DNA of 45,399 nt, taken from an uncultured Anaerococcus sp. (GTDB lineage Bacteria; Bacillota; Clostridia; Tissierellales; Peptoniphilaceae). The position numbers and the translations under genes are program-made. The DNA is taken from assembly GCF_943912825.1 (NCBI RefSeq), contig NZ_CALTUX010000015.1, positions 1 through 45,399 of the forward strand. Reading direction: 5' to 3'. Positions 15,567-24,599 of this stretch are shown piece by piece. The notes beneath the pieces were generated by a model, which saw only the letters and a program-made list of their open reading frames with translations, did not search any database and was not told the DNA's origin. Positions within the stretch are counted from its first letter, which is position 1; the number at the start of each line of letters is the position of its first letter.

Positions 15567-15938
15567 CTATAGTAAGGCTATAGCTTCGATTTCTATTACT
15601 GCTCCCTTTGGTATGTTTGCTACTTCTAGGGCGCTTCTTGCTGGTTTGTGGTCACCAAAGAATTCTTCGTATACTTGGTTAAAGTCTGCAAAGTCTTCGA
15701 TTTTGTCTAAAAATACATTGCATTTTATGATTTTATCAACTGATGAACCTGCTTCTTCTACTATAGCTTTGATATTTTCTAGAGCTCTTTTTGTAGCCTT
15801 TTTGATATCACTTTCAAGTTCTCCGGTTGCTGGATCTAGTGGGAGTTGACCTGATGTGAAGATTAGGTTATCTGTTGCTATCGCTTGTACGTATGCTCCT
15901 ACTGCTGCTGGTGCTTTGTCTGTGTTAATTGCTTTCAT
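15567..15938 (-). CDS. ridA: RidA-family enamine/imine deaminase
   Basis: A 123-aa YjgF/YER057c/UK114 protein that hydrolyses reactive enamine and imine intermediates, such as 2-aminoacrylate from serine and threonine dehydratases, to keto acids. Motifs in order are FTSGQLPLDPATGEL, IIKCNVFLDKIEDFADFN and PARSALEV, whose Arg binds the substrate carboxylate, then IPKGAVIEIEAIA. Length is typical. It begins 8 nt after the VanY-like gene and is probably read with it. Confidence 0.94.
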   Translation of the reverse strand: MKAINTDKAPAAVGAYVQAIATDNLIFTSGQLPLDPATGELESDIKKATKRALENIKAIVEEAGSSVDKIIKCNVFLDKIEDFADFNQVYEEFFGDHKPARSALEVANIPKGAVIEIEAIALL

Positions 15939-15946
15939 ATATCCTC

Positions 15947-16945
15947 CTAGTTAATTTTTAAGTATTCTTCAAGTGTTAGTTTGTTATCATAGATTTCTTT
16001 GGCATTTTCAACACCCACAAATCTAAAGTGCCATGGTTGGGCCTTGTGGTGGGTTATGTTTTCTTTGCCCTTTGGATATCTTTCGATAAAGCCGTATTTG
16101 TAGGCATTTTCTACTAGCCACTTGTATTGAGCTGTCGCTTCAAATTTATCGTTATATTTGCTGCCTTCTGTAAAAAAGTCGAAGGCCACACCTAGTTGGT
16201 GTTCACTTGTTCCAGGCTTTGAGGCATCTACCTCGCCTGCATCAAACATCTTTTTTTCAAGATCATATCCCCTATAGTCAGATGCTATCCTTAAATCTAG
16301 CTTTTCCCTAGCCATATCTTGACGCATTGTCTCAAAGGCACGTCTGGCTGTCTTGTCTACTCCAGGGTCAAAGTTTTCTGACAATGGATAAGCTTCACTT
16401 ACGTAAGCTAAACCATTTACAACCTTTATCTGTTCGTTTTTAGCTAGTCTTGCTAGGCCATATTTATTTACATAATAATAGGTGTCATCTATCTTTACCT
16501 TAGCAAAGCCATTTTCACTGCCATAAAAACCTAAATATGCGCCTTCCTTAATGAATTTATCTGTTTTTGAATAATCATTAGGAAATTGATAAGCATATTG
16601 AGTTTGCATACATTTAACATATTCAATTAGTTGATCTTGATAAGAGCTATCTGCAATTTTGAGCTCATCTGCTATACCTGTATCTTTAAAACCAATCTCT
16701 GTAGCTACGTGAACATCGCTTGTTTGTGTTTTCTTATCTTCGTTAGTTTCTCTGACAAGGTCACCCGAGGCTATTCTATATTCACTTGGCCTTTTGATCT
16801 GGTAGGTATCTTTCTCTGGTATGGCAAATTTGATGGTGGTAATTGTAAGTAAGGCACCAACACCAAGCAAAGCTGCCCTCTTTCTTTTCTTTCTAGCTTC
16901 GCGTCTTTTGCGTCTCTTAAGCTCTCTTATTCCTTTGTTTGACAT
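15947..16945 (-). CDS. VanY-like (M15) peptidase, membrane-anchored, with altered catalytic motif
   Basis: A 332-aa protein. A very basic start (RELKRRKRREARKKRKR) precedes one membrane segment (LGVGALLTITTIKFAI), so the rest lies outside the membrane. The C-terminal third is a D-alanyl-D-alanine carboxypeptidase fold: SDYRGY, then SEHQLGVAFDF with His and Asp zinc ligands, then PWHFRFVG with the last His ligand. In active M15 enzymes the residue before PWH is the catalytic Glu (EPWH). Here codon 303 is CAA and the motif is QPWH. The central part (residues 90-180) may be a wall-binding domain. Peptidoglycan trimming is the family role; activity is doubtful. Confidence 0.85.
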   Translation of the reverse strand: MSNKGIRELKRRKRREARKKRKRAALLGVGALLTITTIKFAIPEKDTYQIKRPSEYRIASGDLVRETNEDKKTQTSDVHVATEIGFKDTGIADELKIADSSYQDQLIEYVKCMQTQYAYQFPNDYSKTDKFIKEGAYLGFYGSENGFAKVKIDDTYYYVNKYGLARLAKNEQIKVVNGLAYVSEAYPLSENFDPGVDKTARRAFETMRQDMAREKLDLRIASDYRGYDLEKKMFDAGEVDASKPGTSEHQLGVAFDFFTEGSKYNDKFEATAQYKWLVENAYKYGFIERYPKGKENITHHKAQPWHFRFVGVENAKEIYDNKLTLEEYLKIN

Positions 16946-17090
16946 TTTTCTTCCTCTATTTATTTCAATATTTTTGTGAGTCTTTTGGATAAGTAAAATA
17001 TTGCATAATTATGAATATATTTCAATTCATAGATTTAGCGCCAGTTTACTCTTGCTATATTCATTATAACATCTTTTGGGCAAAAAACCT

Positions 17091-17154
17091 AGGGCAAAAA
17101 GTATATTTTTTGCCCTATTATGAGAAAAATCCGACTTATTTGCCGGATTTTCTC
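17091..17154 (-). terminator. Tandem hairpins downstream of ppk
   Basis: AGGGCAAAAA pairs perfectly with TTTTTGCCCT (17107-17116). A second stem joins GAGAAAAATCCG (17122-17133) with CGGATTTTCTC (17144-17154). Both are symmetrical enough to work in either direction, and they end the ispE-murI-ppx-ppk run. Confidence 0.7.
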
Positions 17155-17174
17155 AAATTTTAGTTTTATTTTGA

Positions 17175-19358
17175 CTATTTCTTAAATATAGAGATAAGAT
17201 TACTTATAAAGCTTTTATTTTTCTTATTTTTCTCTTGCAATTTTTTATCAATCTTTTTATTAATATTTATATCCTTGTCTGATTGGTTTTTATTTTTTAC
17301 ATTTTCAAAAGCTTCTATGGCTTTTTTCATTAATACTTCTTGGGCATTTATGTTTTTATTATTATCTACTTTTTTATAAAAACCTGACCTATCCATTTTT
17401 CTCATCTTTACATCATCAGAAAACATTATATCGATAAAATCTAGTATATATTCTTTTATCCTAGAATCTTCTATTGGCACTGCTACTTCCATCCTATTTC
17501 TGATGTTTCTTGTCATAAAATCAGCTGATGATATATAAATTTTGGGATTGGTCTTGCCAAATTGGTAGATCCTATGATGTTCTAGAAATCTTCCCACTAC
17601 TTGGTAAATTTCAATATTATCAGTTTTACCTTCAATTCCTGGCAGGATGCAAGTTACACCCCTTACCATCATTTCTATTTTAACTCCTGCTTGAGATGCC
17701 TTTGCCAGTCTATTAATTAAAACCTTATCAGAAATGGAATTCATTTTTAACCTTATATAGGCTTCTTCTCCCCTTTGGGCCTTATCTATCTGATCATCTA
17801 TTAGATCATATAGGCCTACTTGCATGGATTTTGGGGCAACTAAGAGCTTTTTATAAGTGCCTTCGAGATTTCCTATTAGGATATTATCAAAAAGATCTTT
17901 GCAATCTTGGCCAATTACCATATCACTTGTCATGAAGGAAAAATCTGTGTAGAGTTTGGCTGTTTTTTCGTTGTAATTTCCTGTAGCTATTTGTGAAATA
18001 AAGGATACTTCTCCATTTTCATACCTGGTTATTAGACATACTTTTGAATGGCACTTGTAGTGGTCAAAGCCATAAACAATCTTACAACCTGCCTCTTCTA
18101 GCCTTGATGACCACAAAATATTATTATTCTCATCAAATCTTGCCCTTAATTCCATTAGGGCGATTACTTCCTTGCCTGCCTCTGCTGCCTTTATTAGGGC
18201 TGCTGCTATCTTTGAATCCTTGGCTATCCTATATAAGGTTATCTTTATGGAATCTACACTTGGATCTTCTGCCGCTTCTTCTAAAAGCCTTATCATGGGA
18301 TCCATGGACTCATAAGGATAGGATAGGATGATGTCCCTTTCTAGAATTTGATCTATCATTGATCTTTGAGGATTGACCATAGCTGATGCTTGTGGACTAA
18401 ATTCTTCAAAGGAATTGGCTTTTTGAAAATCTTCTGGAAGTGAGTCTATAAAATCATAGATAAAGCCTAATTGCATTGGAGTCCTTGATGTGAAAATAGA
18501 TTTTTTATCTAAGGTGAAATTTTTGCATAAAAATTCAAGGTCTAGAGGGCTTAAATCTTTGTCAACCTCTAGCCTAACTGGCTCTAGCCTCTTTCTTTTT
18601 TTAAGCTTGCCCTTCATATAGGACCTAAAGTCCATATCTACATCGTAATCATCATCGTCAAAACTTATATCTGCATTGCGGGTTAGACTTATGACATAGG
18701 AATTATGACACTTATAGCCCTCGAAAACTTCTTTACCAAATTCTTTTATGATATCTTCTAAAAAGACATAATTTGACTCAGATATCCTAATAAACCTCTC
18801 AATCCTATCAGGTAGGTAAATTATTCCAATCGTTTCCTTAGTATTTTGACTTTTTACCTTCTTTTTTTCTAGATCAAATACTACTGAAAGGCTCAAATTT
18901 GCAAGCCTTGGCATTGGGTGAACCCTATCTATTATCTGAAATGAAAGAATTGGTTCTATCTTTGAATCAAAGTAAATCTGACAACGGTTCTTGTCTTTGT
19001 CTGATAAGTCCCTTACTTTTGATATATTTATTCCTTCTTCAGCCAGGTCATAAACAAGGTCTTCGTAGATATCATCTTTCTCATCATACATAGGGACAAG
19101 TTTGTCTAATATAGCGTCTATCTGCTGGCTGGCTGTCATCTTTGACTTGCCATCTACAGGTTCCTTTTTAAGGTGAGATAGGTCTGTAAGAGATCCTACC
19201 CTCACCATAAAAAATTCTTCTAAGTTGGTATCATATATGGATAAAAACTTAAGCCTTTCAAGTAGGGGCACATTTTTATCCCTTGCTTCATCTATGACTC
19301 TTTTGTTAAATTCAAGCCAAGATAACTCCCTATTTTGCGTAAAACTTATGTCTGTCAT
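17175..19358 (-). CDS. ppk: Polyphosphate kinase 1
   Basis: A 727-aa enzyme that reversibly polymerises the gamma-phosphate of ATP into inorganic polyphosphate. The start (NRELSWLEFNKRV), the N-domain FFMVRVG and the catalytic segments DHYKCHSKVCLI, with the His that becomes phosphorylated, and FLEHHRIYQFG are all visible. MTRNIRNRMEVAVP closes the second phospholipase-D-like half. A Lys/Asn-rich tail of about 50 residues beyond the core (KNINKKIDKK-like) is not conserved in the family. The ppx start lies just upstream (2-nt gap), so synthesis and breakdown of polyphosphate are encoded together. Confidence 0.95.
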   Translation of the reverse strand: MTDISFTQNRELSWLEFNKRVIDEARDKNVPLLERLKFLSIYDTNLEEFFMVRVGSLTDLSHLKKEPVDGKSKMTASQQIDAILDKLVPMYDEKDDIYEDLVYDLAEEGINISKVRDLSDKDKNRCQIYFDSKIEPILSFQIIDRVHPMPRLANLSLSVVFDLEKKKVKSQNTKETIGIIYLPDRIERFIRISESNYVFLEDIIKEFGKEVFEGYKCHNSYVISLTRNADISFDDDDYDVDMDFRSYMKGKLKKRKRLEPVRLEVDKDLSPLDLEFLCKNFTLDKKSIFTSRTPMQLGFIYDFIDSLPEDFQKANSFEEFSPQASAMVNPQRSMIDQILERDIILSYPYESMDPMIRLLEEAAEDPSVDSIKITLYRIAKDSKIAAALIKAAEAGKEVIALMELRARFDENNNILWSSRLEEAGCKIVYGFDHYKCHSKVCLITRYENGEVSFISQIATGNYNEKTAKLYTDFSFMTSDMVIGQDCKDLFDNILIGNLEGTYKKLLVAPKSMQVGLYDLIDDQIDKAQRGEEAYIRLKMNSISDKVLINRLAKASQAGVKIEMMVRGVTCILPGIEGKTDNIEIYQVVGRFLEHHRIYQFGKTNPKIYISSADFMTRNIRNRMEVAVPIEDSRIKEYILDFIDIMFSDDVKMRKMDRSGFYKKVDNNKNINAQEVLMKKAIEAFENVKNKNQSDKDININKKIDKKLQEKNKKNKSFISNLISIFKK

Positions 19359-19360
19359 AG

Positions 19361-20266
19361 CTATTTCCTTCCTAAAAGTTTGCTATAGACATACCCTTCC
19401 CTAACACCTGTTTGGCTAACATTTATTGTATCGATTGAGAAAAATTTACAAATTTTATTTAAAATTATCATTCCTGGCAAGAGGGTATGGACCCTATCAG
19501 GTTTGACAGCTAGAATCATATCTAGCTTGCTCCTGTCATCTGCCTTTAAGATTTCCTTAAGCATCTTATTAAATTCGCTTGCATCCATGCTTCTAACGCT
19601 ATCATCAAGCTTATAATATTCCTTGTAGAATTTTAAGCTAGCCCTAGCAGACCCACCTACTGCTGCAAGAATTTTTTGATCTTCTGCATACATAAGGCTA
19701 TCTTCAAGAAGCTGGTCAATGCGTTTTTCAATTTCTTTCCTATCAGATTTGTCTGCAAATAAGCCATCGACATAGTCATTAAAGGCTGATAAAGAGCCAA
19801 TTGACAAGGAAACTGACTTTATAACCTTGCCTTGATCTATTAGGACAATTTCTGAAGAACCGCCTCCTATATCTGTAAGTACGCCCTCTGCCACTTCTGT
19901 TGAAATAGCCGCACCTACAAAGGCAAGCTTAGCCTCTTCTTCGCCTGAAAGGATTTCAATTTCTAGGCCTAGATTATCCTTGATCAGATTTAAGACCTCT
20001 GCCCTATTTGCCACATCCCTTACAGTAGCTGTGGCGAAAGGATAAACACCATCAATATCATCAAAATTATCTACCACAGCCTTAAATTTCCCCAAAGTGT
20101 GTAAGAGTCTTGATATTCCCTTTTCTGTAAGCCTGCCCTTTTTAACGAAAGATTTTAGAGAAACTTGCTCTTTTTCTGAAAATAGATTAATGGCTTCGCC
20201 ATCTTTTTCCTTATAAACTGATAGCCTTACGGTATTTGAACCAATATCCATTATTGCATAAATCAT
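19361..20266 (-). CDS. ppx: Exopolyphosphatase / Ppx-GppA phosphatase
   Basis: A 301-aa ASKHA-fold phosphatase with MDIGSNTVRLSVY (phosphate loop 1), FATATVRD, LSGEEEAKLAF and LTDIGGGSSEIVLI (phosphate loop 2). It lacks the C-terminal HD-like domain of longer Ppx enzymes, as is usual for the 300-aa Gram-positive form. The family removes terminal phosphate from polyphosphate or pppGpp. Tight linkage to ppk (2 nt) favours polyphosphate, though a role in alarmone turnover cannot be excluded. Its ATG overlaps the murI stop by 4 nt. Confidence 0.92.
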   Translation of the reverse strand: MIYAIMDIGSNTVRLSVYKEKDGEAINLFSEKEQVSLKSFVKKGRLTEKGISRLLHTLGKFKAVVDNFDDIDGVYPFATATVRDVANRAEVLNLIKDNLGLEIEILSGEEEAKLAFVGAAISTEVAEGVLTDIGGGSSEIVLIDQGKVIKSVSLSIGSLSAFNDYVDGLFADKSDRKEIEKRIDQLLEDSLMYAEDQKILAAVGGSARASLKFYKEYYKLDDSVRSMDASEFNKMLKEILKADDRSKLDMILAVKPDRVHTLLPGMIILNKICKFFSIDTINVSQTGVREGYVYSKLLGRK

Positions 20267-21015
20267 TTGATATCTCCTAGGTAATTTAATTTGTAATCAA
20301 CTTCCATTATTTGGTCAATCAGTCTTTCTGTCTTAGCTGATTTCTTTGTCATAAATATATTTACCCCTTTTGGGCCAGATCCTAAATCTAATTTATCTGC
20401 TAAATAAATTGCAGGATCTATGATATTTGCCTGGCAAGTGAGATTTTTTTGTATTTGGTCTTTAATCAGTGGGTAATGAGTGCATCCTAGAATTATATTT
20501 TCAAGACCCTTATTATTGGCAGGATATAAATATTCTCTAAGTGCCTCATCAAGGTCAGGTCCCTCAAGATATCCGTCTTCGATAAAATCTACAAGCTTAA
20601 GAGCTGCCATTTCATAGACTTTCCCATCCTTTTTTGCTTCTATCTTATTTTTTATATAATGACTTGATATTGTGGCCTTGGTAGCAAGAGCTAAGTAGTC
20701 TCCATCACATTCTAGGCTTGCCTCAACAGCCATATCTGTAATGGCAATAAATTTCTTTTTGAAATGCTCTATAAGGTAATCCTTGCAAGTCACTGAGATT
20801 GTATTACAAGCAATTATATAGAAGTCTATATCAAATCTTTCTAAAAATGTGACAAGCTCTATAGCAAATTTTTTAATTTCTTCTTTTGGCCTATTGCCGT
20901 AAGGGACCCTTAGGTTATCACCTAGATAATAGAAATTGGCGTCATTTTTCTTGGCTAGCTCATTTAAAACAGCAATTCCACCTAGTCCTGAATCAAACAC
21001 GCCTATATTAGTCAT
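20263..21015 (-). CDS. murI: Glutamate racemase
   Basis: A 250-aa cofactor-independent racemase supplying D-glutamate for peptidoglycan. VFDSGLGGIAVL opens the protein. The two catalytic cysteines are in IIACNTISV and ILGCTHYPLI, with YLGDNLRVPYG between. It overlaps ispE by 8 nt at its start and ppx by 4 nt at its end, so four housekeeping genes of unrelated pathways appear to be translated as one tightly packed unit. Confidence 0.95.
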   Translation of the reverse strand: MTNIGVFDSGLGGIAVLNELAKKNDANFYYLGDNLRVPYGNRPKEEIKKFAIELVTFLERFDIDFYIIACNTISVTCKDYLIEHFKKKFIAITDMAVEASLECDGDYLALATKATISSHYIKNKIEAKKDGKVYEMAALKLVDFIEDGYLEGPDLDEALREYLYPANNKGLENIILGCTHYPLIKDQIQKNLTCQANIIDPAIYLADKLDLGSGPKGVNIFMTKKSAKTERLIDQIMEVDYKLNYLGDIK

Positions 21016-21853
21016 CTATAAGGTCCACCTTTTCTACAAAGTTATAGGAATCTTTGAGATTTTCATAGGCCTTATCAAGAGCCTTATCATCAAAGAAAAT
21101 CCCAAATACAGTTGCCCCAGAGCCTGAAACAAGGGCCTTAGAAGCACCATTGGCCAAAAGATTTTCTTTGATAGTATTTAAGTGAAGAAAATCTCTGAGG
21201 ACTACTGCCTCCATCACATTTTCAAAACTATCGATTATCTCAGACTTACCCTTTTCTAAACCTGCAATGATTGCCTCATTATCGATATGACCATAGGTTT
21301 TTGTCCTCTTATAGACATAAGATGATGCGATTTCTGTCCCATCATTTATAAGTAGGAGTTTCATCTTAAGATTATTGGTAAAAGGTGTTATTATCTCGCC
21401 AATTCCCTCAGCCCTTACCAGGTTTTCTTCAAAGAAAAATGGGATATCTGCCCCTAGGCTTTTTCCAATCTCAGCCATTTCTTTTTTTGAAAGGCCAAGG
21501 TCCCAGAGCTCATTTAAGGCCTTAATGGTTTCCGCACAATCAGTCGATCCTCCTGCAAGGCCTGCAGCAAGGGGGATATTTTTCTTAAGTTTGATAGCTA
21601 CACCTAGGTCTTCTCCCTTCTCATAAGCTAGGGGAGCTAATTTTTTGTAAGCCTTATAGATCAAATTATCTGTCAGATGACCTAAATCTATATTAGACTG
21701 GTATTCAAATTCACCTGTCCCTGTCTTTTTAATTTCTAACTTATCATATAAGCTAATCCTTGCCATGATTGTATCTATATCGTGATAGCCGTCGGCTCTC
21801 TTCTTTAGAATATCAAGGCTCAGATTCACTTTTGCAAAACATTTTTTAATCAT
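21008..21853 (-). CDS. ispE: 4-diphosphocytidyl-2-C-methyl-D-erythritol kinase
   Basis: A 281-aa GHMP-kinase of the non-mevalonate (MEP) isoprenoid pathway. KCFAKVNLSLDI, RADGYHDIDTIM, the ATP-binding glycine loop IPLAAGLAGGSTDCA, and C-terminal LVSGSGATVFGIF are all present. It is the first gene of the ispE-murI-ppx-ppk run. GAGGT precedes the ATG and a TATAAT box lies about 20 nt further up. The divergent T-box transcript starts about 95 nt away. Confidence 0.95.
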   Translation of the reverse strand: MIKKCFAKVNLSLDILKKRADGYHDIDTIMARISLYDKLEIKKTGTGEFEYQSNIDLGHLTDNLIYKAYKKLAPLAYEKGEDLGVAIKLKKNIPLAAGLAGGSTDCAETIKALNELWDLGLSKKEMAEIGKSLGADIPFFFEENLVRAEGIGEIITPFTNNLKMKLLLINDGTEIASSYVYKRTKTYGHIDNEAIIAGLEKGKSEIIDSFENVMEAVVLRDFLHLNTIKENLLANGASKALVSGSGATVFGIFFDDKALDKAYENLKDSYNFVEKVDLIDD

Positions 21854-21913
21854 ATATACCTCAAAATTATTATATCCTTTATGATTATTTTTTCTATACT
21901 TTATCTAAATAGC

Positions 21914-21941
21914 TTGACAGGAAAAATAAAGGGTATATAAT
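21914..21941 (+). promoter_or_regulatory. Promoter of the T-box/amino-acid transporter operon
   Basis: TTGACA, a 16-bp spacer and TATAAT. Transcription should begin near 21948, at the foot of the T-box. Confidence 0.78.
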
Positions 21942-21949
21942 AAAGCATA

Positions 21950-22195
21950 ACAAGCGATGATAAGAAGAGTAATCTTACATAAATCCTCTAGCGAGTCTTG
22001 TAGAGTGGAAGAAGACAGGTAAGGGTAGGATGAAGAGAGTCTTTGAGCTTAAGACCTGAACTAAGAGTAGGGCCTTAGGGGAATGCCCCTTACAGCATAA
22101 GGTATGATAGTACTTATTAAGTCTTATTTTGTGAGAAATAAGAGAAATTGGGTGGCAACACGGTAAACTCGTCCCTATGGGGAGGAGCTTTTTTT
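21950..22195 (+). promoter_or_regulatory. T-box leader (tRNA-sensing), tRNA with discriminator G, possibly Arg
   Basis: The stem I region includes an AGCGAG element and GTGGAAG. The conserved T-box GGGTGGCAACACGGT lies at 22151-22165, followed by the terminator stem (22168-22187) and seven T. UGGC at 22153-22156 pairs with an uncharged GCCA end, so the sensed tRNA should have G as discriminator. On the 3' side of stem I, GAAGAGAG (22032-22039) is the likely specifier loop. By analogy with GAAC-UAC in tyrS leaders the codon could be AGA (Arg); the exact register is uncertain. Confidence 0.88.
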
Positions 22196-22221
22196 ATGCC
22201 CAAAAAAGAAAGGAATTTATA

Positions 22222-22989
22222 ATGAAAAAACTATTAATCGGTGTCTTATTAGCAGGACTTATGACAGGATGTGGAGCAAATGAGAATACTAAGGATGCTA
22301 AGGAAGCAGAAAGCGCAGATAAATTACCAGGTATCCTTGCAGATGGAAAATTAACTGTAGCAACAAGTGCAGACTTTGCCCCATATGAATTTTATGATGG
22401 AGAAGATATTGTTGGTATCGACCCAGAAATTGTAAAGGCTATTGGAGATAAACTTAAAGTAGAAGTTGAAATAAAAGATATGGACTTTAACAATATCATA
22501 GCATCAATTGGTTCAGGAAGAGCTGATATAGGAGCTGCTGGTATGACAGTAGACCCAAAAAGGCTTGAAAATGTTGACTTTACTGATACTTATGCATCAA
22601 GTACTCAAATATTCTTAATAAAGAAAGATAGCGGAATTAAATCAAAAGATGACCTAAAAGATAAAACAATTGGTAGCCAACTTGGTACAGTAGGAAATGA
22701 GCTAGCTGAAGAAGAATTTGACAAGGTATCAGCCTTTGCCAAATATCCTGATGCCGTCCTTGCCCTTCAAAATGGCAAAGTCGATGCAATCTTAATGGAC
22801 AAAACTTCAGCTGAGAAATTCCTTGCAGCCAACGATGACCTAGAAATAATGGAAGCTGACTACGAATCTGAAGACTATGCCTTTGCCATTGGTAAGGAAG
22901 AAGATGAGGCAAAAGAGATAATAAATAAAGCCATCAAAGAACTACAAGACGATGGCACAATCGAAGAAATTGTCAAAAAATATAAGTAG
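22222..22989 (+). CDS. Polar amino-acid ABC transporter substrate-binding lipoprotein
   Basis: AAAGGA stands 7 nt before the ATG at 22222, giving 255 aa. The signal MKKLLIGVLLAGLMTGCG ends in lipobox LMTGC, so the protein is lipid-anchored outside the membrane. The family-3 solute-binding fold follows: LTVATSADFAPYEFYD, GIDPEIVKAIGDKL, GSGRADIGAAGMT and KTIGSQLGTVGNE. Relatives bind arginine, histidine, glutamine or cystine. The T-box above it requires a tRNA with discriminator G, which fits Arg or Gln and argues against His, Lys, Cys or Met. It heads a three-gene transporter operon. Confidence 0.93.
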   Translation: MKKLLIGVLLAGLMTGCGANENTKDAKEAESADKLPGILADGKLTVATSADFAPYEFYDGEDIVGIDPEIVKAIGDKLKVEVEIKDMDFNNIIASIGSGRADIGAAGMTVDPKRLENVDFTDTYASSTQIFLIKKDSGIKSKDDLKDKTIGSQLGTVGNELAEEEFDKVSAFAKYPDAVLALQNGKVDAILMDKTSAEKFLAANDDLEIMEADYESEDYAFAIGKEEDEAKEIINKAIKELQDDGTIEEIVKKYK

Positions 22990-22995
22990 GCCCTG

Positions 22996-23700
22996 ATGTT
23001 TAACTTAATTAAGACAAATCTCTTAGATGATAACCTATATGTTTACCTGCTAGAAGGGCTTAAAATAACCCTTCTAGTGAGTATAGTATCCCTAATATTG
23101 TCCTTTATCCTAGGTCTAATCCTTGCCATAATCAAAAAAGCCAAGCTAGACCTAAATCCAAAATGGGATAATCCAAAAGGTTTTGCCCTTAATCTCCTAG
23201 ATAAGCTAGCAGGCCTATTTATAACAATCATAAGGGGAACCCCATCAACCATCCAGCTGCTAATTATGTTTAACGTAATCCTAGTAGGTCTTGATAACCT
23301 GGTAATAATTGCCATAGCAACCTTTACCCTTAATTCAGCAGCCTATATGTCTGAGGTTATAAGAAGCGGTCTAAATTCAGTAGCCAAGGGAGAAGTAGAA
23401 GCGGCAAGAAGCTTGGGACTTTCATATAAGCAAGCGCTTTTTAAGATAAGCCTTCCCCAAGCGCTAAGAAATGCCCTACCAGCCCTAGGCAACGAAGTCA
23501 TAACCCTTTTAAAGGAGACATCAATATCAGGCTTCATAGGCCTAGCAGACCTAACTCGTGGGGCATCAATAATAATATCTAAAACCTTTAAGGCAAGCGT
23601 CCCTTACTTTGCGGCCGCTCTAATCTATCTAATAATAGTAATCTTAATCGAGCAAGCCTTCAAAGCCATGGAAAGGAAGGTAAAACATGTTAGAAGTTAA
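22996..23700 (+). CDS. Polar amino-acid ABC transporter permease
   Basis: A 234-aa permease with about five membrane segments of the HisM/GlnP type. TIRGTPSTIQLLIMF and the EAA loop EAARSLGLSYKQALFKISLPQA, the contact site for the ATPase, are visible. It starts 6 nt after the lipoprotein gene. Its last 14 nt overlap the ATPase gene, so coupling is likely. One permease gene is present, so the channel should be a homodimer. Codon use is richer in CTA and CCC than in the AT-rich island. Confidence 0.92.
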   Translation: MFNLIKTNLLDDNLYVYLLEGLKITLLVSIVSLILSFILGLILAIIKKAKLDLNPKWDNPKGFALNLLDKLAGLFITIIRGTPSTIQLLIMFNVILVGLDNLVIIAIATFTLNSAAYMSEVIRSGLNSVAKGEVEAARSLGLSYKQALFKISLPQALRNALPALGNEVITLLKETSISGFIGLADLTRGASIIISKTFKASVPYFAAALIYLIIVILIEQAFKAMERKVKHVRS

Positions 23701-24406
23701 AAATCTTCACAAGTCCTTTGCAAACAACGAAGTTCTAAAAGGAATAGATTTAAAAGTCAATAAAGGTGATGTAATCTCAATAATAGGCCCATCAGGCTCA
23801 GGAAAATCAACCTTCCTAAGAAGCCTAAACCTCCTAGAAGAGATAGATAGCGGCCAGATATTATTTTTAGGAAAGAATGTAAAAGATTTAAATATCAATA
23901 GCCTAAGAGAAGAAATAGGCATGGTATTTCAAAATTTCAACCTCTTCTCTCACCTAACAATCATCGACAACCTAACCCTAGCCCCAGTCCTAAGAGGCAA
24001 GCTAGATAAGGAGCAAGCCCAATTAAAGGCAAAAGAGCTCCTAGAAAGAATCGGCCTATCAGATAAGAAAGACTCCTACCCAGATGAGCTTTCAGGTGGT
24101 CAAAAGCAAAGGATAGCAATAATAAGGGCCCTCATGATGAATCCAAAAATAATGCTCTTTGATGAACCAACCAGCGCCCTAGACCCTGAAATGGTAGGAG
24201 AAGTCCTAAATCTAATGGCTGATCTTGCAAATGATTCAATGACAATGCTTGTAGTAACCCACGAAATGGCCTTTGCAAGAGAGGTATCAAACAGGCTAAT
24301 CTTTATGGATGCAGGAAAAATCGTCGAAGAAAGCAAGGACCCAAAAGATTTCTTTGCAAATCCAAAGACAGATAGGGCTAAAGACTTTTTAGGAAAAATT
24401 ATTTGA
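23687..24406 (+). CDS. Polar amino-acid ABC transporter ATPase
   Basis: A 239-aa ATPase with Walker A GPSGSGKST, Q-loop VFQNFNLFSHLT, signature LSGGQKQRIAIIRALMMNPK, Walker B IMLFDEPTSALDPEM and H-loop VVTHEM. These are typical of GlnQ/ArtP-type uptake systems. It completes the transporter and overlaps the permease gene. The tRNA-Leu promoter begins inside its last codons (-35 TTGACA shares the TGA stop), so read-through and a fresh start probably both supply the tRNA. Confidence 0.94.
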   Translation: MLEVKNLHKSFANNEVLKGIDLKVNKGDVISIIGPSGSGKSTFLRSLNLLEEIDSGQILFLGKNVKDLNINSLREEIGMVFQNFNLFSHLTIIDNLTLAPVLRGKLDKEQAQLKAKELLERIGLSDKKDSYPDELSGGQKQRIAIIRALMMNPKIMLFDEPTSALDPEMVGEVLNLMADLANDSMTMLVVTHEMAFAREVSNRLIFMDAGKIVEESKDPKDFFANPKTDRAKDFLGKII

Positions 24407-24431
24407 CAAAAGATAAAAACCATAGTATCAT
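24403..24431 (+). promoter_or_regulatory. Promoter of tRNA-Leu
   Basis: TTGACA, a 17-bp spacer and TATCAT, 16 nt before the tRNA. The -35 box contains the stop codon of the ATPase gene. Confidence 0.65.
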
Positions 24432-24447
24432 TTAATAGTGATACTAA

Positions 24448-24537
24448 GCGGGATTGGCGGAATTGGCAGACGCGCAAGACTAAGGATCTTGTGACCGATT
24501 TTAGGTCGTGGAAGTTCAAGTCTTCTATCCCGCACCA
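24448..24537 (+). tRNA. tRNA-Leu (anticodon AAG)
   Basis: A class II tRNA with acceptor GCGGGAT/ATCCCGC, anticodon stem CAAGA/TCTTG around CTAAGGA (anticodon AAG), a long variable arm, discriminator A and an encoded CCA. Confidence 0.93.
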
Positions 24538-24560
24538 TAGACCTTAGGGTCTATTTTTTT
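24537..24560 (+). terminator. Terminator after tRNA-Leu
   Basis: ATAGACC-TTAG-GGTCTAT followed by a run of T, starting at the last base of the tRNA. Confidence 0.85.
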
Positions 24561-24599
24561 TACTTAAAATACTTTCTATAAATTTATCCAATCATCTTA

